DNA of 64,000 nt from Flavobacterium sp. JAS (GCF_020991455.1 NZ_JAJMOX010000002.1:248001-312000), one strand, 5' to 3'. Positions 1 through 8,320 are shown, numbered from the stretch's first letter. Made by a program: numbers and translations. Notes: a model not told the origin generated them from the sequence alone.

Positions 1-2
1 TA

Positions 3-1178
3 GGAATCCAAGAGCTTACCGGTACTATAAAATCACTTAAGGTTTTAAGTAAAAATGAGGCCACAGAATACGAATTTCTTAAACCTTATTTCCCTGTTGG
101 CGTTGCAGCAGTTTCAGCCAGTGAGATGCCTGGGAAGTATTATGATACTGCTCTTGAACTTTATAACCAACAGCAATACCAAGAGGCCATTTCAACCATC
201 GATAAGGCAATAGTAATAAACACTCAAGATCCGCAATATCATCAATTAAAAGCCCTTTGCCTGTCTCATTTGATGCAATATAAGGAATCCTCAGATGAAG
301 TAAGGTATGCCCTTGAAATGGATAGAGCCAATGCTGAGCTGTATGAGATAATGGCAAATAATTATTATTTTTTGAAAGACAATGAAAATGCGGTTAAGAA
401 CTATGAAAAAGCAATTGAATATGAAAGAGAAAACATTTCGAGGATTTATCACAATTATATAAGATGTTTAATTGAAATACCCAATGCGCAAAGAGCTATA
501 AAAGTTTACAAACTCTATCAATACCGAAGCTATAATTTGACTCAATATGCAGATGCTACAGGGAATTTAGAAAACGACTTAGAATTTTACGCCGCACAGG
601 CTTATCAGCAAATAGAAGATTGGAAAACGGCTCTTGAAATTTACGACAGGTTAATTGTCATAAGTCCTGATGTTTATGGTTATCGCGCACAAAGAGGAAG
701 ACTTTACCAGCAAAAAGGAGATTTTTTACCAGCAATCAAAGATTTTGAAATAGCACTAAAACTAGATGCAAACCAGACTATTTTATGGACCAATCTGGCA
801 CAAATATATCAGGAACTTGGTGAATATAAAAAGGCAGAAACTGCCTATAATGAATATCTAAGCAAAAACACTCATGATGCTGTACAACTCAGTAATTATG
901 GCTACCTATTATTGGATGAAGAACATTACAAAGAGGCGCAGGCCAAATTTGAAGCCTCTTTTAAAATAGATGAAAAAAGCTTAGATACCCACATCGGACG
1001 GATACTTGTAGCTCATCTGCTGGGCAATGCCAAAGAAAAGAAACAGCTTATTGCCAATGCAAAATCACAATTTCCCCAAGTTAAGATCAATACAGCAACC
1101 TTAAAGACACTCATGAAAACGGGGAATTATTACTATTCTGAAAAAATGATAACCATTTGGGAAGATGCAATTGATTAA
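3..1178 (+). CDS. TPR-repeat protein, 5' end outside window
   Basis: The reading frame is open from the left edge to a TAA at 1176-1178, so the gene starts before the window and the first internal ATG (126) need not be the start. The visible part is about 391 residues. It contains repeated helical pairs with TPR signatures, for example around the segments 'QQYQEAISTIDKAIVI', 'DNENAVKNYEKAIEY' and 'GDFLPAIKDFEIALKL'. TPR arrays are protein-binding scaffolds, and no enzymatic domain is visible here. The upstream part may hold another domain. Partner and function are unknown. Confidence 0.85.
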   Translation, partial: GIQELTGTIKSLKVLSKNEATEYEFLKPYFPVGVAAVSASEMPGKYYDTALELYNQQQYQEAISTIDKAIVINTQDPQYHQLKALCLSHLMQYKESSDEVRYALEMDRANAELYEIMANNYYFLKDNENAVKNYEKAIEYERENISRIYHNYIRCLIEIPNAQRAIKVYKLYQYRSYNLTQYADATGNLENDLEFYAAQAYQQIEDWKTALEIYDRLIVISPDVYGYRAQRGRLYQQKGDFLPAIKDFEIALKLDANQTILWTNLAQIYQELGEYKKAETAYNEYLSKNTHDAVQLSNYGYLLLDEEHYKEAQAKFEASFKIDEKSLDTHIGRILVAHLLGNAKEKKQLIANAKSQFPQVKINTATLKTLMKTGNYYYSEKMITIWEDAID

Positions 1179-1237
1179 GGTTACTCTACATTTATTTATG
1201 CTTTTAGCTTTCTCTAATGTCTATTTTTCAGGAGATA

Positions 1238-1253
1238 TGCCACGATTTTGCCA
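1238..1253 (+). repeat. Degenerate copy A of the TGCCACGA direct repeat
   Basis: TGCCACGATTTTGCCA lies just after the TPR gene. It matches the core of five other copies in the first 14 kb (near 2784, 4091, 11015, 13504 and 13585). This copy keeps only the double TGCCA core, without the longer flanking similarity. Confidence 0.45.
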
Positions 1254-1282
1254 AAGAAGTGGAATTATCGTTTTCGAGCTAT

Positions 1283-2293
1283 TTAATCTTTTTTGTCTAC
1301 TTCAAAATTTGCTAATTCTTTGTTGATCTCTTCTAGTAATTGCTGTTCAGTTGGAAGATATAAATGATACTGGCTTGCAATAATACTTTTGTTGCTTTCT
1401 GGTAATGTGAATTTAACTACACCATCATTTTTATTAGCACAAAGTAGTATTCCAATTGTAGGATTTTCATTTTCATTTTTCTCGATTCGATCATAGTAGT
1501 TAACATACATCTGTAGCTGACCGATATCCTGGTGAGTAAGCTTATGTGTTTTGATTTCTATTAAAACAAAACATTGGAGTAATCTATTATAAAAAACCAA
1601 ATCTACAAAAAACTCATCTCCATCGATATGAATTCTTTTTTGCCTTGCAACAAAGGAAAAGCCGTTCCCAATTTCTAATAAGAATTCTTGAAGATGCGTT
1701 ATAATGGCCTGTTCAAGATCTTTTTCATAATAAGCAGCTTCACGCTTTAAGCCTAAGAATTCCAAATACATTGGGTCTTTTATAATCTCTCGTGCATCTG
1801 AAGGTAATTTTTCTTTTTTAGCAACAGCCAGTACACTTTCTTTATCACTGCTCATTAAAAGGCGTTCATATAAACTGCTGTTTATTTGACGTTCCAATTG
1901 TCTGGATGTCCAATTATTTTTTACACTTTCAGCGATATAGAATTCTCTTTTTTCTTGGGTATCAATTGACAATAAGAGTTTATACTGTGTCCAGCTCAAT
2001 TGCGTCCGCAGTGCGGACGCAATTGGAAAAGTTCTGTAAAATTGACGATACCGCTCCAATTGTCTGACTGAAAATCCACTGCCATACTCAGGTTGTAATT
2101 CTTCTGCGAGATATCTAATTAAGTAAACTCCGTAATCAGCTCTCTCTTTTCCATGCTGTTCTTCCTCAAAAATACGTTTTCCAATTGTCCAATACATTTT
2201 GGTTCTTTCATTATCAACAGCCCTAATTGCGCGCTCTTTAGAGGTCGCAATTATTGCCTTTATATCAGGAATTATGGATTGGTTTTGTAGCAT
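1283..2293 (-). CDS. YhcG/DUF1016-type PDDEXK nuclease family protein
   Basis: This 336-residue protein has the layout of the YhcG family: an N-terminal DUF1016 helical domain (about residues 10-150, with 'YWTIGKRIFEEEQ' and 'FSVRQLERYRQFY') and a C-terminal PDDEXK-type nuclease-like domain (about 170-320). The core of the second domain shows 'DEFFVDLVFYNRLLQCFVLIEIK', i.e. D...(I/V)E-x-K. Members are often found in defence or mobile regions; a nuclease role is inferred from the fold and was not demonstrated here. It stands alone, with no restriction or methylase partner. An IS3 scrap and a tRNA-end remnant lie upstream, consistent with accessory DNA. The length is full for the family. Confidence 0.88.
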   Translation of the reverse strand: MLQNQSIIPDIKAIIATSKERAIRAVDNERTKMYWTIGKRIFEEEQHGKERADYGVYLIRYLAEELQPEYGSGFSVRQLERYRQFYRTFPIASALRTQLSWTQYKLLLSIDTQEKREFYIAESVKNNWTSRQLERQINSSLYERLLMSSDKESVLAVAKKEKLPSDAREIIKDPMYLEFLGLKREAAYYEKDLEQAIITHLQEFLLEIGNGFSFVARQKRIHIDGDEFFVDLVFYNRLLQCFVLIEIKTHKLTHQDIGQLQMYVNYYDRIEKNENENPTIGILLCANKNDGVVKFTLPESNKSIIASQYHLYLPTEQQLLEEINKELANFEVDKKD

Positions 2294-2399
2294 TTTAAAA
2301 ATGTAAGAATGTTAGCTTTATGATATATACAAACATACAAAAAGTAATAAAAAATATGATAGAGCAAATCAAGGAGAACCGATAAGAAGGTCGCAGAAC

Positions 2400-2590
2400 C
2401 TATTTTGTAACAGGATGCTGATTTTGAAATTCTTCGATTGTGAGATTTCCCAGGGTTGAATGTCTTCTATGAATGTTATAAAAATTTTCTATATACTCAA
2501 AAAGAGGATCTTTTGCTTGTTCTTTTGTTTCATATTTATTCCAATAAATTAACTCTGCTTTCAATGTTTTGAAAAAAATTGCGAGTGTTC
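2400..2590 (-). pseudogene. IS3-family transposase (OrfB) C-terminal remnant
   Basis: Reading leftward from about 2577, one frame gives FFKTLKAELIYWNKYETKEQ, then a segment with NIHRRHSTLG, and stops at 2400-2402. This is the typical end of an IS3-family integrase-like transposase (rve_3 region). Just upstream the frame still resembles the family but appears to lack a codon where 'AESFF' is usual, and nothing further is recognisable. The catalytic DDE segment and the IS ends are missing, so this is a dead fragment. Confidence 0.8.
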
Positions 2591-2680
2591 TTATAAAGAT
2601 TGATAAGTACTGTAAAGTAAAAAAATATAAATCCTTGGGATTTTATTTCGACAGCTATAGAGGTTGAATTTTGGGCATAA

Positions 2681-2709
2681 AAAAAGTCCTAATTTTCATT
2701 AGGACTTTT
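2681..2709 (-). terminator. Hairpin terminator of a lost tRNA gene
   Basis: AAAAAGTCCTAAT / ATTAGGACTTTT form a 12-13 bp stem with a short loop; read leftward it is followed by a T-run. It lies directly after the 3' end of the tRNA remnant on the same strand, as expected for a tRNA terminator. Confidence 0.7.
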
Positions 2710-2733
2710 AGTGGGGAGAGCAGGATTCGGACC
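2710..2733 (-). other. tRNA 3'-end remnant, likely attachment site
   Basis: On the minus strand this reads GGTCCGAATCCTGC followed by TCTCCCCACT. It looks like the T-loop, the 3' half of the T-stem, the acceptor strand and the discriminator of a tRNA. The 5' side does not pair: GCAGG and GGGGAGA are absent from the preceding 80 bases. Only the last 20-odd nucleotides and the terminator remain. This is the usual look of an attachment site where an element integrated at a tRNA 3' end. The intact tRNA is not in the window. Confidence 0.6.
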
Positions 2734-2783
2734 TTAAGCTAGGAACCCGCGTATATACTGCATTTTATTTTTTTTTACCTAGT

Positions 2784-2803
2784 GCGCCACGATGTTGCCA
2801 CGA
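2784..2803 (+). repeat. Copy B of the TGCCACGA direct repeat, beside the tRNA remnant
   Basis: GCGCCACGATGTTGCCACGA has two 8-base half-sites in direct orientation separated by two bases. It sits about 50 bases from the tRNA 3' remnant. That position would suit a recombinase-binding site near an attachment core; this is an inference. Confidence 0.5.
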
Positions 2804-3017
2804 AAATAAAAACGTCATTTTTTTGAATTCACAAACTGTGTAAATTGTTGTATGTCAAGTGTTTGTGATTTGTTTTGTTGAGTTTTATAATTCATTTTGA
2901 TCAATAAATCAAAATTACTCTATTTTTTGATAAAAATAACTGCTTTTTTGATAATTATCAGATTTTTTTAAGCCAAGTAATGCTTAGATTTTGAAGTTGC
3001 TTTTTTGTCTGTTCAAT

Positions 3018-3908
3018 CTACTTGTATTCTATCTCGAAATAATTGAGAATTGATTTATAATTATCCTGTGCAGTAAGACAGGTATCCATCAAATATTCCT
3101 TTACGTTACTCCACTCCTGAAGTCCTCTATAATAAAAAAGTTTAAGCTGTTCATCAATGATAAAAGGAACAATATTGTTTGCAAGACATTCCTTGAAAAT
3201 AATTAACCGTCCCACACGACCGTTTCCATCTTGAAAGGGATGTATGATTTCAAATTTATGATGAAAATCAATGATGTCTTCTATAGTTTTATTTTTAATA
3301 GTATGATAAGTATGGATAAGTTCTTTCATTTTTTGAGCAACTTGACCAGGGGGACAAGTCTCATTACCTCCAACTTCATTCGGCATTTTTTTGTATTCAC
3401 CAACATTAAACCAATCTTTTGCACTATCTGAAGTACCAGATTTTAATAAAAAATGAAGTTCTTTAATAATGGTGTCGTTAAGCTTAGTATTTGCCTTTTC
3501 AATGATAAAATCTATGCAGCGAAAATGATTTGAGGTTTCAATAATGTCATCTATATTTACACTTTCTTTAGAAGCACCAATTGTATTGGTTTCAAAAATA
3601 TATCTTGTCTGATCATGTGTAAGTCTACTTCCTTCAATTTTATTTGAATTATAGGTTAAATCAATCTGAGTACGGTGATAGATACCACCTTTCAATTTCA
3701 TATCCTTTTGCTCTTTCAAACTGTTCAGTAAAATATTCTTACTTACTTTTTTATTTCCTTTTCGAGGAATTACTGCATCTTCAGGAATATTCCAAGTTTT
3801 ACCCGTTAGGAAAGCTCCTTTTAATTTACCCAATGCACAATAATTGCGAACCGTCCTTTCCGACAGTTCCAGTTTTTTTGCAAATTCTACTACTGAAAGA
3901 TATTTCAT
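3018..3908 (-). CDS. Fic-domain protein with N-terminal HTH
   Basis: This is a Fic (filamentation induced by cAMP) protein of 296 residues. The active-site motif HPFQDGNGRVGR is complete at 223-234 (H223, D227, N229, R231, R234), so AMP-transfer activity is plausible. A self-inhibition motif of the (S/T)xxxE(G/N) type, SNKIEG, is at 88-93 ahead of the Fic core, placing it in the class with an N-terminal inhibitory helix. Residues 1-50 ('LSVVEFAKKLELSERTVRNY') look like a MerR/excisionase-type HTH, so the protein may also bind DNA. No separate antitoxin gene is adjacent. A 13-bp inverted repeat covers its putative promoter. Confidence 0.92.
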   Translation of the reverse strand: MKYLSVVEFAKKLELSERTVRNYCALGKLKGAFLTGKTWNIPEDAVIPRKGNKKVSKNILLNSLKEQKDMKLKGGIYHRTQIDLTYNSNKIEGSRLTHDQTRYIFETNTIGASKESVNIDDIIETSNHFRCIDFIIEKANTKLNDTIIKELHFLLKSGTSDSAKDWFNVGEYKKMPNEVGGNETCPPGQVAQKMKELIHTYHTIKNKTIEDIIDFHHKFEIIHPFQDGNGRVGRLIIFKECLANNIVPFIIDEQLKLFYYRGLQEWSNVKEYLMDTCLTAQDNYKSILNYFEIEYK

Positions 3909-3924
3909 GGTTTAAATAAGGTTC

Positions 3925-3982
3925 CGTTATCGGCAAATGTATGTAAAAAATTAACATAAAAATGATTAGTTTGCCGATAACG
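3925..3982 (-). promoter_or_regulatory. fic promoter with 13-bp inverted repeat
   Basis: CGTTATCGGCAAA at 3925-3937 is matched exactly in inverse by TTTGCCGATAACG at 3970-3982. On the minus strand a TAnnTTTG box (TACATTTG, bases 3941-3934) overlaps the near arm and lies 26 bases before the ATG. The layout suggests an operator that blocks the promoter. The HTH at the start of the Fic protein is a candidate to bind it. Confidence 0.55.
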
Positions 3983-4044
3983 AAAAAGTGAAATTAAATC
4001 ATTTAAATATTTGAATATGATTTTTTAATATTGTCAAGATAGAG

Positions 4045-4184
4045 TACTTTAAGTTTTTGTGGCAAATAAGAGGGCAATTCCACCCCCAAATGTGCCACGA
4101 TTCTGCCACAAATTTCAAATTGTTATTTTTTTTAACTCGTAATTCATTGTTTAATAACGTGTTGTAATCTGTGGTTAATTGCAT
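4045..4184 (+). repeat. Copy C of the GTGGCA/TGCCAC composite repeat
   Basis: The core TGTGCCACGATTCTGCCAC is at 4091-4109. Before it comes TTTTTGTGGCAAATAAG, which resembles the TTTTTGTGGCAAAAAAGG of copies D and F. After it, similarity to D and F continues weakly for about 70 bases. It lies between fic and the AbiE pair. Confidence 0.5.
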
Positions 4185-4283
4185 AGCAAATACAAATTTT
4201 TATGACATCACTAACAAAACATTTTTAAGTTATTTATGTGATGAAGAAATTTAAGATTAACCTTTGAATATAGATTGGTTTTT

Positions 4284-4431
4284 ACCAATTTTTAAAGCTA
4301 ATCAATCCTAAATTAGCTAGTGAACACAAATTTTTCCATTTTTAAGGTGCTTATTATACAAATTTTTAAAGCTAATCAGCACTACAATAACTACTCCACA
4401 CAAATTTTTGCATTTATAAAGCGCTTATTTT
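4284..4431 (+). repeat. Two tandem copies of a 74-bp repeat
   Basis: The units start at 4284 and 4358 with (A)C(C/A)AATTTTTAAAGCTAATCA, and each also contains a second CAAATTTTTNCATTT element and a (G/C)GCTTATT(A/T)T segment. A third start at 4432 is much weaker. The repeat lies upstream of the AbiE-type promoter. No coding capacity was seen. Confidence 0.65.
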
Positions 4432-4531
4432 ACAAAAAATTAAACACTATATGGCTTATTTTAGGATTTGTTCTTCCACATTTATTTGTTTATTATGCCT
4501 TTTCTTGTGTCAAGTAAAAGTTGGAAAAAAC

Positions 4532-4562
4532 TTGACAATTGATGTATAATTGCATATCTTTG
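4532..4562 (+). promoter_or_regulatory. Bacteroidetes-type promoter of the AbiE pair
   Basis: TTG at 4532-4534 and TATCTTTG (TAnnTTTG) at 4555-4562 are separated by 20 bases, the canonical spacing for Bacteroidetes sigma-A promoters. Transcription should begin around 4569, so the upstream in-frame ATG at 4550 lies inside the promoter. The ATG at 4571 is therefore the better start, nearly leaderless. Confidence 0.65.
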
Positions 4563-4570
4563 CAGTTATT

Positions 4571-5296
4571 ATGACAGTAGCAGATAAAATAGAACGTAAA
4601 GTAAAACAGATTGCGCCGGGAGAGGTATTTGGATATGCTGCACTTGGTCTTTCTGCTGATGAATTAATGGCAGGAGCAAAAGCGCTTGGCAGACTGACTT
4701 CTAGAGGTATAGTTAAAAGAGCAAGAAAGGGATATTATTATAAACCCAAAATAAGTGTGTTCGGCGAACAGAAACCCAGGGAAGAAGCGCTGCTGGGATT
4801 GTATTTGTATGAGGACAGTAGACAGACTGCTTATGTTACGGGCACAAGGCTTTATAATAGGTTGGGGCTGACTACACAGGTTACAAATGCAGTGCGTGTT
4901 GCCTCTCAGAGCAGGCAGATAAAAGGACGTGCTGGGAGTATGGCTGTAAAACCTGCGAAGAGTTATGTTAAGGTTACACCTGATAAGATTCGTTATCTTG
5001 AGATTCTGGATGTTATGAAAGATTTTAATTCTATTCCAGATATGCAGGCCAAAGACGGACTTACCTATTTAAAAAAAGAAATAGGTCGTTTAAAAAATGA
5101 TGAGATTAAAAAGCTGGTTTCTTACGGGATTTCATATCCTCCAAAAGTAAGAGCGCTGCTTGGAGCGGTGCTGGAAGATATAAAGGATTTCGGAGACTTA
5201 AAGAAGCTAAAGGCATCAATTAATCCAGCAAGCCGTTACCAGTATGGGATTACTGCGGAATTACTGCCTACTATTAATTACTGGAACATAGGATAA
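4571..5296 (+). CDS. AbiEi-like antitoxin (DUF6088 family)
   Basis: Counting from ATG 4571 the protein has 241 residues. The N-terminal part ('DELMAGAKALGRLTSRGIVKRARKGYYYKP', about residues 30-60) is the winged-helix segment seen in AbiEi-like, DUF6088 antitoxins, followed by 'YVTGTRLYNRLGLTTQ', typical of the family. Such proteins repress their own operon and counter the nucleotidyltransferase toxin encoded downstream. The stop codon overlaps the next start by one base (TAATG), the usual tight coupling of AbiE pairs. A start at 4550 would fall inside the promoter. Family assignment is firm; antitoxin activity is by family knowledge. Confidence 0.82.
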   Translation: MTVADKIERKVKQIAPGEVFGYAALGLSADELMAGAKALGRLTSRGIVKRARKGYYYKPKISVFGEQKPREEALLGLYLYEDSRQTAYVTGTRLYNRLGLTTQVTNAVRVASQSRQIKGRAGSMAVKPAKSYVKVTPDKIRYLEILDVMKDFNSIPDMQAKDGLTYLKKEIGRLKNDEIKKLVSYGISYPPKVRALLGAVLEDIKDFGDLKKLKASINPASRYQYGITAELLPTINYWNIG

Positions 5297-6296
5297 TGAA
5301 TTTACATTTAGATAAAGACAGTTTTGAAGGAGCCATTGTAATTGCGGCGGAGATTTTAAAGTTTCAGAGATTTTAATAGAGAAAGATTACTGGGTTACAT
5401 ATGCACTGAAAGAGCTGTTTTCGTCTGCAGTAAAAGACAATATTGTTTTTAAAGGCGGAACATCCCTTTCCAAATGTTATAAAATTATTCACAGGTTCTC
5501 TGAAGACATTGATCTCATAATTATAAAAGAGCCTGGTGATTCTGGCAACGCATTAAAAAATAAACTAAAAGAAGTAACGAATATAACAGATGATTCGATA
5601 TTAAATCCTGTTGAGGATCATCCCGGTACAAATAAAAAAGGGAGCATTCGTAAAATAGTATATTCTTTTCCCAAGCTGGGCATGCAAGGGCAGTATGGTG
5701 AGGTTGGAGAATTTATTGCGGTTGAGGTTTCTCATATGGGAAGTTCTGAGCCCCGCCAGACCACATATATCTGCAGCTTGATAGCAGAATATATTAAACA
5801 AAGCCAGACTCCTGAACTTATTGAAAGATTCGGGCTTGAGGATTTTCAAGTTACGGCGCTGGGAATTGAACGCACGTTCTGCGAAAAAATTATCAGTCTG
5901 GTACGTTTTTCACATACGGAAAACCCCATTGAAGAATTGTCTAAAAAGGTGCGCCACACTTATGATCTTCATCTGCTGTTAAAGCAGGACAAAATTAAAG
6001 AATTCACTGCTTCAAAAGAATTTGACCAAATGCTGCTGCAGGTCGGACTCGATGATGATAAGGCCATTCCTAACAATAAAGACTGGCTATATGTGCACCT
6101 TGGAGACGCACTATTATTTAAAAGTACTGCAGCTGTTTGGGAACAATTAAAGAAAATTTATACTTCTTCGTTTAAAGAAATGGTGACTGGTGAACTTCCA
6201 AAGGAGGGTGAAGTTTTGGAGACTCTGATGTTTCTATCTGGGAGAATTCAGAAAATGGATTGGCCGATAACAAAAGAATATTTCAGAAAAAATTAA
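5296..6296 (+). pseudogene. AbiEii-type nucleotidyltransferase toxin, frameshifted (possible -1 recoding)
   Basis: The ATG at 5296 overlaps the antitoxin stop. The first frame gives 'MNLHLDKDSFEGAIVIAAE' and runs into TAA at 5374. The remainder of the protein continues in the -1 frame from 5361 with 'SEILIEKDYWVTYAL', then the nucleotidyltransferase core 'FKGGTSLSKCYK' and 'FSEDIDL', to the stop at 6296. Joined at the shift, the product is 333 residues, the normal AbiEii/AbiGii layout. The junction is T TTA AAG (5355-5361) in the correct register for -1 slippage. Either one base has been lost (mutation or sequencing error) or the gene is recoded. If simply broken, the downstream ATG at 5682 would leave out the catalytic core. 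Confidence 0.75.
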
Positions 6297-6357
6297 GCGC
6301 TGGCAAACATTTATTATTCAAAGATTTGAAAAAAATGAATTGTCTGAGTGATTTATT

Positions 6358-6708
6358 TTAAACAAAAAAACTAAACTGATTTACTTTAAAAAGGTAAAAA
6401 ACCTTATTTGTTAGAAATGATATTGAATCTCTAAATTTCATATTTTCAAATTGACTCAAGTTTAAGTTTTGCAAACCACAAGATTTTATCGTAAAATTAA
6501 TTGGTGTACCCACAATTTTAAAATCTAGCGAAGGAACATTGTCTCCTGTAGATTCGTAATAAATAGGCGGTTCAGCTAGTTTCGCTTTAATTTCAATTAA
6601 GTCTTTACTTTCAATTATGTTGGGTTTAGCAAAAATGAAATATGTATATCCCAAATAGAATAATACCATAAATATCCACGAAAAAGTTGCTTTATTATTT
6701 TTTTTCAT
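6358..6708 (-). CDS. Small membrane-anchored protein of unknown function
   Basis: This 116-residue product has one hydrophobic segment near the N-terminus (about residues 9-27, 'FSWIFMVLFYLGYTYFIFA') followed by a polar domain. The family is not recognised. The C-terminus ends in a short hydrophobic run and may be truncated or frayed. It stands alone on the minus strand between the toxin gene and the GH18 gene. Confidence 0.5.
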   Translation of the reverse strand: MKKNNKATFSWIFMVLFYLGYTYFIFAKPNIIESKDLIEIKAKLAEPPIYYESTGDNVPSLDFKIVGTPINFTIKSCGLQNLNLSQFENMKFRDSISFLTNKVFYLFKVNQFSFFV

Positions 6709-7042
6709 TCGTTTTTTACACGATTTTTGTCCTTATGCTCGCTAACGTCAGTTTGTCTCAAAACCTCCATTTTTTATTATTTTGAACGTAAATATAGCTG
6801 ATTTAAACTACAAAAATAACTTCCTGTAAAAACTCAATCTGTTGATTGTTTTGAACGAGTACCCTTTTACTTGTATAAACTAAATCAAAGCGTTTGCAAT
6901 GTGGCTTTTTAGATACTTACTACTTAATAAAACGTATTAAGAACCTTTTTTTTATTAGCCCGCGTTACAAACGCTACAATTATCTTTTAAATATTATGTA
7001 GGCACTCGTTGCATACGAGCACCAGAGGGAATAAAAAAATCA
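6709..7042 (+). other. Gene-free interval
   Basis: About 330 AT-rich bases with no supported gene. A small inverted repeat, CTCGT...ACGAG, lies around 7004-7018. Nothing else could be assigned. Confidence 0.4.
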
Positions 7043-8320
7043 CTAACCGAATACTCCGTTGATCTGCGATAACACCCAACTGAAACCTCCGCCTGCCAAA
7101 TTCACATAACAGGTTTGTCCACTGAATGCAATAATAGTTCTACCCGCAGGAGCAGTCACCTGAAAATTTTGTGGATCAACTACATTGGGATTAATGGTGG
7201 CGGGATAACTTGTGCCGTTGATGGTGATTTGAACTACCACATTTTGTCCGTACCAGTATCCTGTTACGTAACTGAAAGCGGTGAGGCCATTTGTGAGATT
7301 GATCGGATTATTCCCATTGCCGCCATCACCACCGTGTTGTAATAGTTGTACCACATACGAGCCGTCGCTGCTGGCATTGGTACATTGGATGGCATCCACA
7401 ACATCTCCGCTACGGATAACGATACTTTGGATAATAGTAGGAGTAGTTTGCGCATTCAAGATGGCTCCATCGTCGAACACAACCACATCCGGTTGGCCGG
7501 TCAGGTATGGCCGCATCAATAGTTGTTGACTTTGCTCGAAAGGCCAGTTGGAAGAATCAAGCCGCCAACTCATCATAGTTTGGTAGGGGTATTGCTTACT
7601 CTGGTACTGAATCCCAGCAGCGTATTGCTGAGAAGCATAAAGCGCAGTGACACCACTTTCTAAATAAGCACCGAATCCCAATAGATCGGCATTGATACCG
7701 TGTGCAATAAATACGCTAGGATCGCTAACCCAGTAACTTTGCAAATTGAACACATCCACATTGGCATTCACAGCATCCGCATTCAGGTTGTTGACATTAC
7801 CGGACTGGTTAGAACTCGCCGAAATGGCCAGATAATAGGTATCCCCGAAAGCCTTACCCAATGCGTTGAGCCAGTGGCCACATTGCTTATGAGAGAGTTG
7901 GCTCGTGGGCTGTTCCCAATCAATGTCGAAACCATTGAGGTCATTGTTAGCCAGAAAGTTGGCAACATTGGTCGCAAAAGTGGTCAGCAGGGCGGGGTTG
8001 TTGATGATCGTTTGGAGATCGTTGGTGATTTCTTGGGTATAGGCCAGTAAAGCAAATATGGTGATGTCCGGGTTTTGTGCACGGGCATCTAAAACCTGTT
8101 GTGCAAGATATGTGTTACTGGTTTGCAGGGTGGGACTGCTAGGGTTACTCATATCCACGCCAAACCAGCCGATGCTCAGGTAATCAAGGGTGCTGTATAT
8201 CCTGTTGAGCTTAATAGAACTAAAATTGCTGTTGGGTGAGCTGTAGGTCGCGTTTGCTGGATGTAGCTCATTAGTCAGCCACGCACCGATGGCGCCGGTA
8301 AAGTTTTTTTTGCTTTTCAT
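7043..8320 (-). CDS. GH18 chitinase-like protein with C-terminal jacalin-like domain
   Basis: The 425-residue protein has an N-terminal GH18 barrel (about 5-285). The active-site strand is NGFDIDWEQP: D132, D134 and the catalytic acid E136 are present, but the first Asp of DxxDxDxE is Asn129. Residues about 298-420 ('VIRSGDVVDAI', 'GGDGGN', 'TINGTSYP') look like a jacalin-type beta-prism lectin domain. No signal peptide is seen, so export is unclear. Its base composition is visibly richer in G and C than its neighbours, suggesting acquisition from elsewhere. It might bind or cut chitin or another GlcNAc polymer. It has no operon partner, and the IS6 element lies beyond its 5' end. Confidence 0.85.
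   Translation of the reverse strand: MKSKKNFTGAIGAWLTNELHPANATYSSPNSNFSSIKLNRIYSTLDYLSIGWFGVDMSNPSSPTLQTSNTYLAQQVLDARAQNPDITIFALLAYTQEITNDLQTIINNPALLTTFATNVANFLANNDLNGFDIDWEQPTSQLSHKQCGHWLNALGKAFGDTYYLAISASSNQSGNVNNLNADAVNANVDVFNLQSYWVSDPSVFIAHGINADLLGFGAYLESGVTALYASQQYAAGIQYQSKQYPYQTMMSWRLDSSNWPFEQSQQLLMRPYLTGQPDVVVFDDGAILNAQTTPTIIQSIVIRSGDVVDAIQCTNASSDGSYVVQLLQHGGDGGNGNNPINLTNGLTAFSYVTGYWYGQNVVVQITINGTSYPATINPNVVDPQNFQVTAPAGRTIIAFSGQTCYVNLAGGGFSWVLSQINGVFG

Noticed and set aside
2710..2800. A complete tRNA gene on the minus strand
   Set aside because: The T-stem 5' half and the acceptor 5' strand that would pair with the clear 3' end are absent, and no anticodon arm could be drawn.
3999..4184. 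61-codon minus-strand frame next to fic
   Set aside because: Coincides with repeat copy C; the reading frame is not kept in copies D and F, so the repeat does not look coding.
4284..4431. Repeated units considered as a CRISPR array
   Set aside because: Only two units of 74 bases in direct tandem, no unique spacers between short identical repeats, and no cas genes.
7700..8050. 116-codon plus-strand frame inside the GH18 gene
   Set aside because: Antisense shadow in a GC-richer gene, where stops are rarer; the minus-strand frame has a clear domain match.
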